Of a stretch of DNA of 64,000 nt, positions 1-11,689 are shown one piece after another. A program made the translations under genes and the position numbers. Below the pieces are notes generated by a model that saw only the letters and a program-made list of their open reading frames with translations, was not told where the DNA came from and made no database searches. The first letter of the stretch is position 1; each line of letters begins with the position of its first letter. Source of the stretch: Progne subis subis (taxonomy: Eukaryota; Chordata; Aves; Passeriformes; Hirundinidae); the NCBI GenBank assembly GCA_022316685.1, contig JAKJHU010001576.1:1-64000 (forward strand), given 5' to 3'.

Positions 1-1080
1 CAATAATGCAGGGAGACAGGGAGTGGGGTTTTTTTTTCAGTTTGTCACCCGAGATATTTTTCTGTTTGCTCAGGGAGAGGAGTTTTTCTTCTGCTAAGTC
101 GTGAATCCCTGCCATGGCCAGTCTTTCCAATGCTGTTGTGGTGTGGGACACTTCTTCATGGGGCACAATCTTTTAAGGATAGGCTGCTCTAGTTTGGCAG
201 GAAAGGTCCTCTTTCTTTATTTCTAAGAGCAAGGGCCCTCTCTCTCTGTTCAGGTCTCTCACTGGAGCACAATTTCCTCTAGCATCGACTTGCTCCAGCA
301 TGAGCACTTTTCCCACAGGCTGCAAGTGGATCTCTGCATTCCCCATGGACTTCACGGATTACAGGAGGACTGTTTGTTTCACAATGGTCCTCACCACAGT
401 TTGCAGAGAAATTTCAGCTCCAACTCTTAGAGCATCTCCTTCCCCTCCTTTTCCACTCACCTTGGTGCTGCCATGTTGTTTTCTCTTACATGTCTCCACT
501 TCCTCCTCTTCTCTATCTAAAAGAAAAATTGCTGCCTGTAGGTACCATTGCCAACAAGCTCCACTAATTCAAAGATTCTTGCAGCATCTTGTAGTGCCAA
601 GAGGTTGATTTTGTGTAATTTCCATGCTGGAAAACCACTCTTCATTTTTCACTATTGGCCATGCGACTGCTGCGGCGTTTGTGCTATTTAATGCTTTTCT
701 TCATGTGGGGCACTGAGATGGAGAAGCTGCCATCGCTGTCCCTGCCCTCCTGCCCGTGCCATGGCTAGCTAGGGGCGGCCAGGCAGGCAAGGCTCATTGT
801 GGGCCACACCAAAATGGTGGTGGCTGCGGGTCGCTGCGGGCCATGCTGGGCTGTCCCTGGGAAACCCCTGGAAACAACTGTGCATGTGCTGTTTTGATTT
901 TCTTCCTTAAATATGTCATTACAGAGGTGTGACCAACTTCTCTAATTGGGCCAGCAGCATGTCCATCTTCAGAGCAATCAGAGATTTGCTCTACTCTGCA
1001 TGGTGGAAGCTTCCAATACCTTCTCACAGAAGCCACCTCTGTGGCCTCTCCTGCTACCAGAAACCAGGCCATGTAAAACA
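1..1080 (-). repeat. LTR-like repeat (family 1), truncated by window edge
   Basis: Read on the minus strand, this starts TGTTTTACATGG at 1080 and runs off the window. It shares segments with 25756-26600 and 40090-41047, including the phrase around 300-350 (heading of the sort 'tgcaagtggatctctgcat'). A TATA-like ATATTTAAGG lies on the minus strand near 905-915. The layout suggests a long avian ERV LTR in antisense orientation. It lacks the 39-bp VNTR seen in the other two copies. Small open frames inside it have no recognisable domains. LTR identity is inferred from ends and promoter-like motif, not from an attached provirus. Confidence 0.6.
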
Positions 1081-1084
1081 AGCC

Positions 1085-2031
1085 TCAGAATGTCATAATG
1101 GTTTCCACAAGTCCATGAGGCCCTGCTGTGTTACAGTGGTCTCTTTTGGTTCTGCAGTATCACAATGGCACCTTGGATTCATGAAGCCCTGAAGTATGGA
1201 ATGGAACCTTGATTCCACTGTTACATGAGTTTTTAGTTCCATGGAGCCCTGTAGTGTCACAATGATCTCCTTGGTTCCATGGTGACACACAGTCGCACAG
1301 TGGCCCCTCAGTTTTACAAAGCCCCAGAGTGTCAAAATGGCCCCTTGCTGCCATGAGGCTGTGCAATGTCACAATGGTCTCGTTGGTTCCAGGAGGCCCT
1401 GCAGTTCCACAATGGCCCTTTGGTGTCACAAGGCCTTGAAATGTCATCATAGGCTCAGCGGAATCCCCCGCCAGATCACAATGGCCTCCTTGGTTCCATG
1501 AGGAACCGTTGTGTGCCAATGGTATCCTTGGCTCCAGAGTCAGAATGTCCTTGTGGTCTCATGGAGCCCCACAGTGTCACTATGATCCCCTTGATTCCAT
1601 GAGGCCCTGTGTGCTACAATGACCCCTTGGTTATACAAGGCCCTGCAGTGCCACAATGGCTCCTTGTTTCCAGTGGGTCCTGAAGTGTCCTAATGGTCTC
1701 CATGCTTCCATGAGGTCCCACAATGTCACAATGGACTTTTGGTTCCATGAGGTTTCATACTGCCAGCAACAGTCTCCTTGGTTCCGCAGTGTCACAAGGG
1801 ACCCTTTGTTCCATGAGGTTCAGTGGTGTAACATGGACACCGTGATCCCATGAGGTTCTGCAGTGTCACAATGGACTCCTTGGTTCTGCAGCCCTGCTGT
1901 GTCACCATGGACCCGTAGTTCCATGAGGTTCCGTAGTGTCACCATGGTCCCTTTGGTTCCACAAGGCCTTGCTGTGCCACAATGGCCCCTTGGTTCCATG
2001 AGGTTCTGTACTGTACACAGATTCTCCTGGG
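1085..2031 (+). repeat. Satellite A array (about 38-40 bp unit), copy 1
   Basis: Imperfect tandem units follow the pattern 'ttccatgaggccctgcag' then 'tgtcacaatgg' then 'tctccttgg', repeating about every 39 bp. The same satellite occurs at 5771-6950, 9480-10700, 52660-53790 and 54610-55070, with short stretches at 27060 and 41507. Many small open frames here are by-products of the period and are not genes. Confidence 0.9.
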
Positions 2032-2795
2032 TGTGGGAGGACAGATTGTAAAGAGAATAGAGATAGTGCTGAAGGCAATCTCACCCCTGATAAATTGCAG
2101 CTGTACTAATTCCCAAGAGTGGGAACAGCCTTGCCCTTAATAGATCCCAGCTATGTCCAATGAGAGTGAGTGTTATAACACAGTGGGTGAGCTGGTCAAG
2201 AGTCAGATGGAGTCTGCAGGCTGTGCTGGGAGGAAGTTCAAGTGGTTGTGTGAGGGATGGGCAGTGTCAGGCAGTCATGCAAGGGACAGGAAAGAGTTAG
2301 CCAGTCCTGCAGGGGCAAGAGAGAAGGAGTCAGAAGGCTGTGTGGAGTTGCCTGTGGGTAGGCTACAGAGAGAAAGGTATAAGTGTTTTTAGATAATATG
2401 GGACTGACACCTGTGTCAGTCCTGCCTCCACTGTCAACTGGTGCCCCCTATGAGGACTGGGTGAAAATGAAAGGGGACCCTGACATGATCCTGATAAACG
2501 ACTACAGGCCTAAGAGCAGTAGGAAGGTGGAGCCCAGCTGAACTGAGCCAGGCAGACCAAGAGCCTGAAGAAATGAGCCAGGCAGACCTGAGAGCCTAAA
2601 AACAATGTAGGCAGACCTGAGAGCCTAAGGATCTGGATGACTTATGAGATATCGACCCAAAGATACGGCTGCAGTTTGCGGGATCCTGGGGTGGCACGGG
2701 CTAGTGTTCACAGAGCACAGCGTAGCTAGAAGTGATGGCAGAGCTCTGAGAGGAGGTGGAGCCAGTCAAGAAAAGCTTGGAGTGACCAACTAACT

Positions 2796-2796
<1 letters not shown>
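2032..2796 (+). repeat. LTR/leader-like segment, palindrome copy 1
   Basis: It follows satellite A directly, starting TGTGGGAGGACAG. A TATA-like 'ggtataagtg' lies near 2375. At about 2473-2489 there is a decayed version of the tRNA-Trp-type primer binding site (PBS) that is much better kept in the inverted copy at 9008-9025. Short direct repeats of 'aggcagacctgagagcct' follow at 2580-2630. The likely origin is an LTR plus 5' leader of an avian ERV. No gag frame is recognisable. Confidence 0.45.

Positions 2797-2838
<42 letters not shown>
2797..2838 (+). repeat. Poly(A) tract, 42 bp
   Basis: An uninterrupted run of A. The inverted partner near 8611-8627 has a much shorter run, so the tract length has changed since the arms separated. 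Confidence 0.95.
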
Positions 2839-2843
<5 letters not shown>

Positions 2844-3599
2844 GACCATACTCAAAGAAAAGAAACATCATTAAAATGAGTTTAGAACTACATGAGGTGG
2901 AGTGTTCAAAAGATCACGACAAGAGGGAGAGAAAGAGCAAGCAGAGATGTTGCTCCATCAACCAAAACCCCCAGAAATTGCAGGAGATAAAAGCAACAAA
3001 TCTAAAAAAGGAACAAGAGAATTTACTAAAACAGCATTGAGAGCTAGAGACAGATTAGTTCTATTATTCAGTTCAATGTGTTTATTTGCTGGTGAAACAC
3101 ACATATTCTGTTCAATAGTTAATATTCCATAGGCATAAGTTCCATCAGCATAGATATCAATAGGCATAAGTGCAAAAGATATTATTTCAAGTTCTCTTAG
3201 ACTGATGTTCTATAGTGTTAAGAGCAAAGTAAACAAAGAAGAGAGGGTTAACAATTAATGAGAAATGGAACAGAAAAAATTTTTATGCCACTGTAAACTT
3301 TCACTCTGAGTCTACATTTCAAATAACAAAAGTGCCCCATCTAAAGGAGGAGCTGCTCCTCAGGAGAAATGTATTTTTGAAACTTTTCTTGGGTGCCAGG
3401 AGCCCGGCCCAGCTCAGCAGCACAGACACAGCACAAGACCTTTAATGAGCCTCTCATGGATTTAGTGTTGTTTACATTCAATTTGTCCCTGAGAGTATGT
3501 TCAAAAAACTTCTCAAGAACTCAAAGTTAAATTGAAACATTGAAGTTTCTTAAAGTTTTAATGGGTCCCACAGAGCAACCCAACTGAGGAAAGTTTCCT
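2839..3599. other. Palindrome-arm sequence without a recognised gene
   Basis: AT-rich sequence matched in reverse by about 7880-8600. It holds a short repeated phrase of the type 'atgcctat / ggaacttatgc' (clearer at 8280-8330). Open frames of 60-90 codons exist in both arms but the two arms differ in start and frame, and no domain is visible. Confidence 0.6.
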
Positions 3600-4440
3600 C
3601 AAGTTCCAGTCAGAGCAGAACACTGCAGGCAGTGATGACAGGTGGGGACAAACAAGGCAAAGGTGTCTCTGATGCTGAGCAAACCTGCATGTGTTTCAGG
3701 AATGCAAAGGGCCAAGGCCTGAGCCCCAGCCCCTGCCAAGGCAGATCCTGTCCCTCCCTCAGTGCTCAGGGCTCTTCCCAGGACACTGGGATGTGGGGAT
3801 GTGCAATGCCAAGGGCAGCACCATGGGGCGGCCCCTGCCAGGCTGCTGAGCAGGGACAAGGAGGCAATGAGGCCCCAGGCCTGCCAGGGTCACTTGTCTC
3901 CTGCTCATGGCTCAGGCCCAGGGCCAGCAGCCATGGCCCAAGTGCTGCAGGAGTTGGCTGTGTCAGGGCCTTTCAGCTGCTGCCCATCCCTGTGCCCTCT
4001 CCAGCCCAGGCTGTCCTACGGTGTCCATGCCCTGCGCCTCTGTCCCTGCAGGCTGTCGTCATCCCCCGGCTGCCCCACCTCGCTGGCCCCTTCCTTTGCT
4101 GACAGCTCTGCGTCCTGCCTGCCTCTGCCTGGCCACACAAAGCCTTGGGCTGCTCCAGGCTCCTTCAGGGGGACATGTTGCACCACAGCCCTGCCCTGGG
4201 AGGGAAATTCTTTTCTCTTTCTTTCCAGTCTGGCCTCCCCAAGTGCCTTAGCCTTATATTTTTCTTTTCTGGCTGTTCTCTTCTATTTCAAAGGGATCCA
4301 CCGTCTTTGAAACCACCCTTCAAGCACTCCCAGGGCTCTCCTCTTCTGTCCTCCATCTCCACTCCGCTGAGCACAGAGCTCCTTTCTCCCTATATAGTTA
4401 TGTGCTTGAGGCCATGGGCACCTGGAAAAGAAGGATGATT
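3600..4440 (+). repeat. GC-rich low-copy segment (copy 1 of 3)
   Basis: It is present in reverse at 7297-7890 (partial) and at 11690-12440 (full). The last copy continues into satellite B just as this one does. Long overlapping frames occur on both strands, but they differ between copies by indels and show no domain, so I treat them as by-products of GC content. A 'ctatatag' motif near 4391-4398 recurs in copy 3. Confidence 0.8.
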
Positions 4441-4910
4441 TTTTTCTATAAAAAGGAAATTACAGAACCCCAGGGTTTTGAAGGCAGATGAGAGGCACTC
4501 ACCAAGGGCCAAGGAAAGGCCTGACCTGTCCTTGCTGCTTTTGTCTGAAAGGACTCCTTGGATATATAGGGAGTACCTGAGATGGAATTCCATTTTAGCT
4601 GTGGGTGTCTGGACTAAAATGACAGTTCTTCTCCACAGGAAGGGAAGGGCAGAGCCGCAGTGTTTCAAAGTCAGATGAGAGCTGGCCTTCTGGATGCTAA
4701 GGAACCCAGACAGTCCTGGGAGCTTTTTTCTTGAAGATATCTTTGGATTAAGGAAATTTGGAGGTTGATTCCCAGTGTTGGCCATAGATACAAACACTTG
4801 AAAGATGTTTTTTTCCATGGGAACAGAAGCATGGCCCCCCAGCATTTTGAAGGCAGATGAGAGGTTGTTGGAGAGGATGAAACAGGAAAACCTTACGAAT
4901 ATATTGCTTG
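4440..4910 (-). repeat. Satellite B (about 185-bp unit), about 2.5 units
   Basis: Repeated marks are 'ttttgaaggcagatgagag', 'ctcttttccatagg'-like and 'aaatttggaggt'. It is the same family as 10715-11640 in opposite orientation. It joins directly to the GC-rich segment, and the same junction occurs near 11.6 kb. Confidence 0.75.
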
Positions 4911-5058
4911 GCAAAAGATTCTAACAGCGTGAACCCTATGAGTGAAATACAAATGAAAGCAAGCTTTGAAACGTAGGATGCTAAGCCAGAAGACAGTGAT
5001 TGAGTTAGCTGAAGGCAAGAGCCCTGTTGATTGAGCAATGCCCCTTACAGACAAAGGA

Positions 5059-5340
5059 TGTCAAGGGTCCAAGGGGGAGGGGCCCTGCCAAGGTGGCAGG
5101 GAAAAAGGATCTAGAAACAAGCTTTTAGGGTTTGGAATGTGGCACAGTGTGGTAATGTAGTAGTTCCTATAGGCTGTATGTAAATTCTGTAGCATTTGTG
5201 TCTTGTACTGGTTGGTTAGTGTAAACTAGAATATTCAACACAGAAGGAGATATAATGTATTGTAACAAGAACTGAGGCTTCTTTGCTCGGGCACACTTTG
5301 AGCTGTGGCTGGCAGCTTAAGCAAAGCTCTTGCGCCAACA
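5059..5340 (+). repeat. Possible short solo LTR
   Basis: Begins TGTCAAGGG and ends GCGCCAACA, with an AT-rich middle and a 3' portion ('tttgctcggg...cagcttaagc') of the kind seen before poly(A) sites in avian LTRs. No flanking provirus and no convincing target duplication. Boundaries are a guess from TG/CA ends. Confidence 0.3.
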
Positions 5341-5404
5341 AATTATGCAAGAAACTACATGTTTCAAGAGCTGCTCTGGACTCCAGAGATCACTCATTGC
5401 AGTC

Positions 5405-5770
5405 CCCACTCTCTCTCACACCCATGTACTTTTTCATCAGCAACCTGGTCTTCCTGGGAATCTGGTTTACATCCCTCACAGCCACCAAATCATTTGTCAT
5501 GCTGAGTTCTGGTCAGAACACTCTCTCACAAAGCAGCTGCTTTGCCCAAAACTATTTTTATTTTGCCCTGGGCTGCACAGGGTTTGTCCTGCTGGTTGTC
5601 ATCTCCTTTGACCGCTGTGTTGCCATCTGCCAGCCTTTGCTCTATGCTGCCATCATGAAGCCTCAGCTTTGTGTCCACCTGGGTGTTGCTGCTTGGGTCT
5701 CCTCGGCTTTGCCCTGCTCAGCTACTGGCTGCTCTTCCTCTCTGAGCTGTCTTTCTGTGGCTCCAAGATC
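5405..5770 (+). pseudogene. Olfactory receptor fragment (TM2 to EC2)
   Basis: The translation contains PMYFFISNLVFLGIW (TM2), a conserved Cys before TM3, FDRCVAICQPL (the MAYDRYVAIC-type motif with R-to-C in the RY pair) and, after a one-base frame change near 5702, SYWLLFLSELSFCGS (TM4/EC2). The N terminus, TM1 and everything after EC2 are absent. The 3' end runs straight into satellite A at about 5770. It resembles OR6-type receptors more than OR14, but subfamily assignment is uncertain. Clearly non-functional. Confidence 0.8.
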
Positions 5771-6950
5771 CATGGGGCCCCAGAGTTGTCACAATGGCCC
5801 CTTGCTTCCATGAGGCTGCAGAGTGTCACAGTGGTCTCCATGATTCCATATGGTCCTGCAGTGTCACAGTGGTCGCTTGGTTCTGTTGAGCTCCCCAGAA
5901 TCACCATGGCCCCTTGGCTGCATGAGGCCCAGCTGTGTCACACTGGCCCCTTGCTTCCATTGGGCCCGTGGCATCACAATTGTCCCCTCTTGCTTCCATG
6001 AGGCCTTGCAGTGTCACAGGGGTCTCCTTGGTACAACAGTAGCACAATGGACCCTCGGTCCATCGAGACTCACAATGTCAGAAGAGTCTCCTGGGTTCCA
6101 CAAGGCTCCTGCAGAGGCCCTTGGTTCAGTGAGGCCTGGAAGTGTCACAATGGTCTCCAGGATTCCATGAGGCCCCACAATGTCACAATGGACATTTGGT
6201 TCCATGGGTTCCCATGCTGTTCCATGAATCCTAAGTTCCATGGGGCCCTGCAGTGTCACAATGTTCTCATTGGTTCAATGGTGCCACAAAGTGCCTCAAT
6301 TGTCCCTTGGTTCCATTAAGTTCCACAGTATCATGATGAAACCCATGGCTCATCCACAAGGCTCTGAAATGCCACAATGCCCCTTTGGTTTCACAGGGCC
6401 CCAAGGTGTACAAATGGCCTCCAGGGTTTCATGAGGCCCTGCTGTGTCACAATGGACCTTGGGTTCCATGATGCCCCATGGTGTCACAATGGTATCCTTG
6501 GTTCCACGGTGTCAGAATGGAACCTTCATCCCATGGACACCCACAGTGTTCACTGGAGCCCCCTTGATTCCATGAGGCCCTGCCATGCTATAATGGCCCC
6601 TTGGTTCCAGTGGGTCCCAAAGTGTCAGAAGAGTCTCCATTGTTCCATGAGGCCCTGCAAAGTCACTGTGGTCCCCTTGGTTCCACAGAGCCCCACAGTT
6701 TAACAATGGACTCCTGGTTCCATGAAGCCTATCACACTGTACTTCTGATTCTATGAGGTTTCTCAGTGTCACAATGGCCCCTGCTCTCCATGACGTTCCA
6801 GAGTGTCACAACGGTCTCCTTGGATCTGCAGAATTACAATGGACCATTGGGTCCATGTGGTTCTGCTATGTCAAAAAGGATTTTGCTTCCATGAAATTCC
6901 AAGGTATCACAGAAGACTCTTTGATTCAGTGAGGCCCTGTTGTAACCAAA
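5771..6950 (+). repeat. Satellite A array, copy 2
   Basis: About thirty degenerate units of 36-40 bp ('gaggccctgcagtgtcac' phrase). The array sits in the palindrome spacer and truncates the OR fragment. Measured spacing between successive 'tgtcac' marks at 5823 and 5861 is 38 bp. Confidence 0.9.
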
Positions 6951-7296
6951 TTTACCAAATATTAGTATAAGGGTCCCGATCACAAATTTGCAATTAAGAT
7001 GGTATCTCTTATTCAGGCTTGAGGCCACCGTTGTAACTCATAACCTTCCATGGACATATGATTCTAAAAGAGTGTTACTTCTATAGACTTGCTACATGTG
7101 TATTACAAATTAGCCATTACCATAAAACCCACACACAGTTCCCAGATTCCCTCCTTTGTTTTTCTATCACTGCACTCTTGAGCCAGATGTCTTCTACTTG
7201 TCTTCCAACTGTCCTTGCAGGGAAAGCAGGCCCTGCATGCCTTGTTCCCATGTTAAAACTTCACAAGCATGGTAAAAGTTGAATTAACCTCCTGGT
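6951..7296. other. Spacer sequence, no gene seen
   Basis: AT-rich non-repetitive sequence between satellite A and the right palindrome arm. No recognisable reading frame or RNA gene. Confidence 0.5.
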
Positions 7297-8639
7297 TTCA
7301 TGCCCAAGGTTTGTGTGGCCAGGCAGAGGCAGGCAGGACGCAGAGCTGTCAGCAAAGGAAGGGGCCAGCGAGGTGGGGCAGCCGGGGGATGACGACAGCC
7401 TGCAGGGACAGAGAGCAGAGGCGCAGGGCATGGACACCGTAGGACAGCCTGGGCTGGAAGGGCACAGGGATGGGCAGCAGCTGAAAGGCCCTGACACAGC
7501 CAACTCCTGCAGCACTTGGGCCATGGCTGCTGGCCCTGGGCCTGAGCCATGAGCAGGAGACAAGGACCCTGGCAGGCCTGGGGCCTCATTGCCTCCTTGT
7601 CCCTGCTCAGCAGCCTGGCAGGGGCCGCCCCATGGTGCTGCCCTTGGCATTGCACATCCCCACATCCCAGTGTCCTGGGAAGAGCCCTGAGCACTGAGGG
7701 AGGGACAGGATCTGCCTTGGCAGGGGCTGGGGCTCAGGCCTTGGCCCTTTGCATTCCTGAAACACATGCAGGTTTGCTCAACATCAGAGACACCTTTGCC
7801 TTGTTTGTCCCACCTGTCATCACTGCCTGCAGTGTTCTGCTCTACTGGAACTTGGGGAAACTTTCCTCAGTTGGGTTGCTCTGTGGGACCCATTAAAACT
7901 TGAAGAAACTTCAATGTTTCAATTTAACTTTGAGTTCTTGAGAAGTTTTTTGAACATACTCTCAGGGACGAAATTGAATGTAAACAACACTAAATCCATG
8001 AGAGGTTCATTAAAGGTCTTGTGCTGTGTCTGTGCTGCTAAGCTGGGCCAGCTCCTGGCAACCAAGAAAAGTTTCAAAAATACATTTCTCCTGAGAGAAA
8101 TCCTCCTGCAGATGGGACAATTGTGTTATTTGAAATGTAGACTCAGAGTGAAAGTTTACAGTGGCAGAACTACCTTTTCTGTTCCTTTCTCAGTAATTGT
8201 TAACTCTCTCTTCTTTGTTTTGGTTTAGTTTTGTTCTTAACAGTATAGAACATCATTCTCTTACATGGAATATTGGCTTTTGTCCTTATGCCTACTGATA
8301 CCTATGCCTATGGAACTTATGCCTATGGAATCTTAACTTTTGAATACAATATGTATGTTTCACCAGCAAATAAACACATTGAACTGAATAATAAAACTAA
8401 TCTGTCTCTAGCTCCCACTGCTGCTTTAGAAAATTCTCTTGCTCAGGTTTTGTTGCTTTTGTCTTCTGCAATTTTAGCTCTTCTGTTGGCTGAAGCAACA
8501 TCTCTGTTTGCTGTTACTCTCCTTCTTGTATAGTTCTTTTCAACACTTTCCCTCGTACAGTTCTAAACTCATTTTCATGACGTTACCTCCCTTTGAGTTC
8601 AATCACCTCCTTTTTTTTTTTTTTTCCTGTTAGTTGCTC

Positions 8640-9479
8640 ACTCCAAGCTTGTCTTACATTTGTTTTGTGCAGCTCTCACTCCACCTTCTCAAAGCTCTGC
8701 TGCCACTTCTAGCTACGCATTGCTGCTGTGAACACTGGCACGTGCTGCCCCAGGAACCCACAAACTGCAGCCATACCTTGGGGCCAGTGTCTCATAAGTT
8801 ATTCAGACTCTTGGGCTTTCAGTTCTGCCTACATTGCTTTCAAGCTCTCAGATCCACCTGGCTGCAATTCATCTGGATTTTAGGCTCTCAGGTCTCCCTG
8901 TTTTGCTCTCAGACTCTCTTCACCTGCTCTGATCTTCAGGCTCTTGACTCACCTGGCTCAGTTCAGCTGGGCTCCACTGTCTCACTGGTCTGTAGTCATC
9001 TGCCAGGATCACATCGGGGTCACCATTCATTGTTTCCCAGTCCTCACAGGGGACACCAGTTGATAGTGGAGCCATGACTGACACAGGTGTCAGTCTCTTA
9101 TAATATCTGAAAACTCTCCCACATTTCTTTCTGCTGCCTACCCATGGGCAGCTCCACACAGCCTTCTGAGTCCTTCTCTCTTCCTCCTGCAGGACTGGTC
9201 CTTTCCTGTCCCTTGCATGAGCACCAGACCCTCTCTGTCCCTCACACGCCTGCTTGACCCTGCTTCTCACAGCACAACCTGCAGACTCCATCTAACTCTT
9301 GCCCAGCTCACCCACTGTGTTGTAACACTCACTCTCATTGGACATAGCTGGGATCTATTAAGGGCAAGGCTGTTCCCACTCTTGGGAATTAGTACAGCTG
9401 CAATTTATCAGGGGTGAGATTGCCTTCAGCACTATCTCTATGCTCTTTACAATCTGTCCTCCCACACCAAGGAGAATCT
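8640..9479 (-). repeat. LTR/leader-like segment, palindrome copy 2
   Basis: Inverted counterpart of 2032-2796. On the minus strand it contains TATA-like and LTR-like sequence followed by a good PBS at 9025-9008. This suggests that an ERV 5' end was already present before the inverted duplication. Confidence 0.5.
9008..9025 (-). other. tRNA-Trp-type primer binding site
   Basis: The minus strand reads TGGTGACCCCGATGTGAT, one base off the tRNA-Trp-type PBS used by avian alpharetroviruses. It is the best evidence that the surrounding repeat is a retroviral LTR-leader junction. Confidence 0.65.
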
Positions 9480-10700
9480 GTGTACAGTACAGAACCTCAT
9501 GGAACCAAGGGGCCATTGTGGCACAGCAAGGCCTTGTGGAACCAAAGGGACCATGGTGACACTACGGAACCTCATGGAACAACGGGTCCATGGTGACACA
9601 GCAGGGCTGCAGAACCAAGGAGTCCATTGTGACACTGCAGAACCTCATGGGATCATGGTGTCCATGTTCACCACTGAACCTCATGGAACAAAGGGTCCCT
9701 TGTGACACTGTGGAACCAAAGAGACTGCTGTTGGCAGTACAAAATCTCATGGAACCAAAAATCCATTGTGACATTGTGCGACCTCATGGAACCATGGAGA
9801 TCATTTTGAAACTTCAGGACCCACTGGGACCAAGGAGCCATTGTTCCACTGTAGGTCCTTGTATAACCAATGGGTCATTGTAGCACAGCAGGGCCTCATG
9901 GAATCAAGGGGATCATAGTGACACTGTGGGGCTCCATGAGACCACAAGGACATTCTGACTGTGGAACCAAGGAGACCATTGTTATACAACAGGGCATCAT
10001 GGAACCAAGGAGGCCATTGTGAAGCACTGGGGAACCCCTTGAGACCATGATGACACTTCAAGGCCTTGTGACACCAAAGGGCCATTGTGGAACTGCAGGG
10101 CCTCAGGGAACCAATGAGACCATTGTGACATTGCACGGCCTCATGGCAGCAAGGGGCCATTGTGACACTCTGGGGCCTTGTAGATCCAAAGGAACATTGT
10201 GACACTGTGTCACCATGGAACCAAGGAGGCCACTGCAACACTACAGGGCTCCATGGAACTAAGAACTCATGTAACAATGAGTCACCCAATGGAATCAAGG
10301 CGCCTTTCCACACTTCAGGACCTCAGGGAACCAAGGTGTCTTTGTGATACTGTGAGGCCTCATGGAATCCTGGAGACCATCGTGGCACTTTGAGGCCTCA
10401 TTGAATCAAGGGGCTCTGCAGGGCCTTGTGGAACCCAGGAGCCCATTGTGATACTGCGAGCCACTGGAGAGACCATTGTGGAACTCTGAGTCCCCACGGA
10501 ACCACAGGGCCATTGTGACACCACAGGGCCTCACAGAACCAAGGAAACCATTGGGACACTGCAAGGCCTCATGGAAGCAAGGGGCCAGTGTGCAACTGCG
10601 GAAGCAAGAAGACCACTCTGATATCACTGAACCTCTTGGAAACAAAGTTCTGTTCTGATACTATGGAGCCTCATGGAACCATAAGAAATTGTGATGCTGC
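9480..10700 (-). repeat. Satellite A array, copy 3 (inverted)
   Basis: Units read 'ggaaccaaggggccattgtg' and 'acactgcagggcctcatgg' on the plus strand, the reverse complement of copy 1. Unit order over at least 500 bp matches 1170-1690, so the array was copied as a block. Confidence 0.9.
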
Positions 10701-10714
10701 ATGTCCCAAGGATC

Positions 10715-11640
10715 CAAGAACACAGAACTGGTCTGTCTGTCTGGGCCTTGGGGGCCTCCTGACTGGTCCAGATGACCTTGACATGTTGAGGGCTGCTTCT
10801 CATCTGCCCCTGAAACTCTGAAGTTCCGTGCTTTCCCTCCTGTGGGAAAGAACTGTCCTCCTCCAGGGGTTCATGGCCGAAATTGGGATGCTACCTCCAA
10901 ATTTGATTATATCCAGGGACTGTTCCCATATGAAACCTGCCAGGACAGAGAGCTCTGGCTGGCCTTGGCCTCTTGGGAGCCACTTCTCATCTGTCTTTAA
11001 AACTCTGAGGAGCCATGCTTCTCTTCCCATGGAAAAAAACATCTTTTCAAGTCCGGGTGTCCATGGTCAAAATTGGGTTCTGCCTCCAAATTTCCTTATA
11101 TCCAAGGACAGCACCAAGTCAAAAGCTGCCAGGACTGTCAAGGTTCCCTTGACTTCCTGAGGGCCAGCTCTCATCAGCCTTTGAAACACTGGGGGACTTC
11201 TTCCTATGGAAAAGAACTGTCCTTGTCCAGACACCCATGGACAAAACTGGCATTTGTCCTCCCAAATTCTGTCTATCCAAGAAAAAATTCTCCAAGACAA
11301 CAGCTGCCAAGACAAACTGGTCTGGTGGCCTTGGCCTCCTTCGGGCTGCATCTAATCGACTTTCAAAACTGCAGTTCTGACCTTTCTGTTTCTGTGGAGA
11401 AGAATTGTCATTCTGGTCCAGGAATCCATGGCTGCAATGTAATCTTATCTCCAAAATTTCCCATATATCCAAGGGTTGCTTTCAGACAATACCTGCGAGG
11501 ACAGACAGGTCTGGCTTGCCTTGGCCCCTGGTGAGTGCCTCTCATCTGTTTTCAAAACCCTGGGGTTCTGTGGTTTCCTTCCTATAGAAGAGAACTGTCC
11601 TTCTTCTCCAGGTGTCCATGGCCTTAGTGACCGCTATATA
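10715..11640 (+). repeat. Satellite B array, five units
   Basis: Units start near 10800, 10988, 11172, 11351 and 11538, spacing 179-188 bp. Each has 'ctggccttggcctc', 'catctg...aaaactctg', 'ccatggaaaagaactgtc'-like and 'ccaaatttccttatatcca'-like marks. It lies directly after satellite A. Confidence 0.85.
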
Positions 11641-11689
11641 GAGACAAAGCAGCTCTGTCCTAAGGAGAGTGGAAACTGAGAAGAGGGAA

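Larger units (their letters stand above)
1130..4150. repeat. Left arm of a ~3-kb palindrome
   Basis: This stretch matches 7297-10360 in reverse complement, in the same order throughout: satellite A, LTR/leader-like sequence, A-tract and GC-rich segment. Paired points are 1170 with about 10330 and 4150 with 7297; both pairs centre near 5.73 kb. Arms are clearly related but differ by many substitutions and small indels, so this is not a recent perfect palindrome. The spacer is 4151-7296. Confidence 0.85.
7297..10360. repeat. Right arm of the palindrome
   Basis: Reverse complement of about 1130-4150 in the same block order. The inner end is sharp at 7297, where homology to 4150 stops. The outer end fades inside satellite A. 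Confidence 0.85.
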
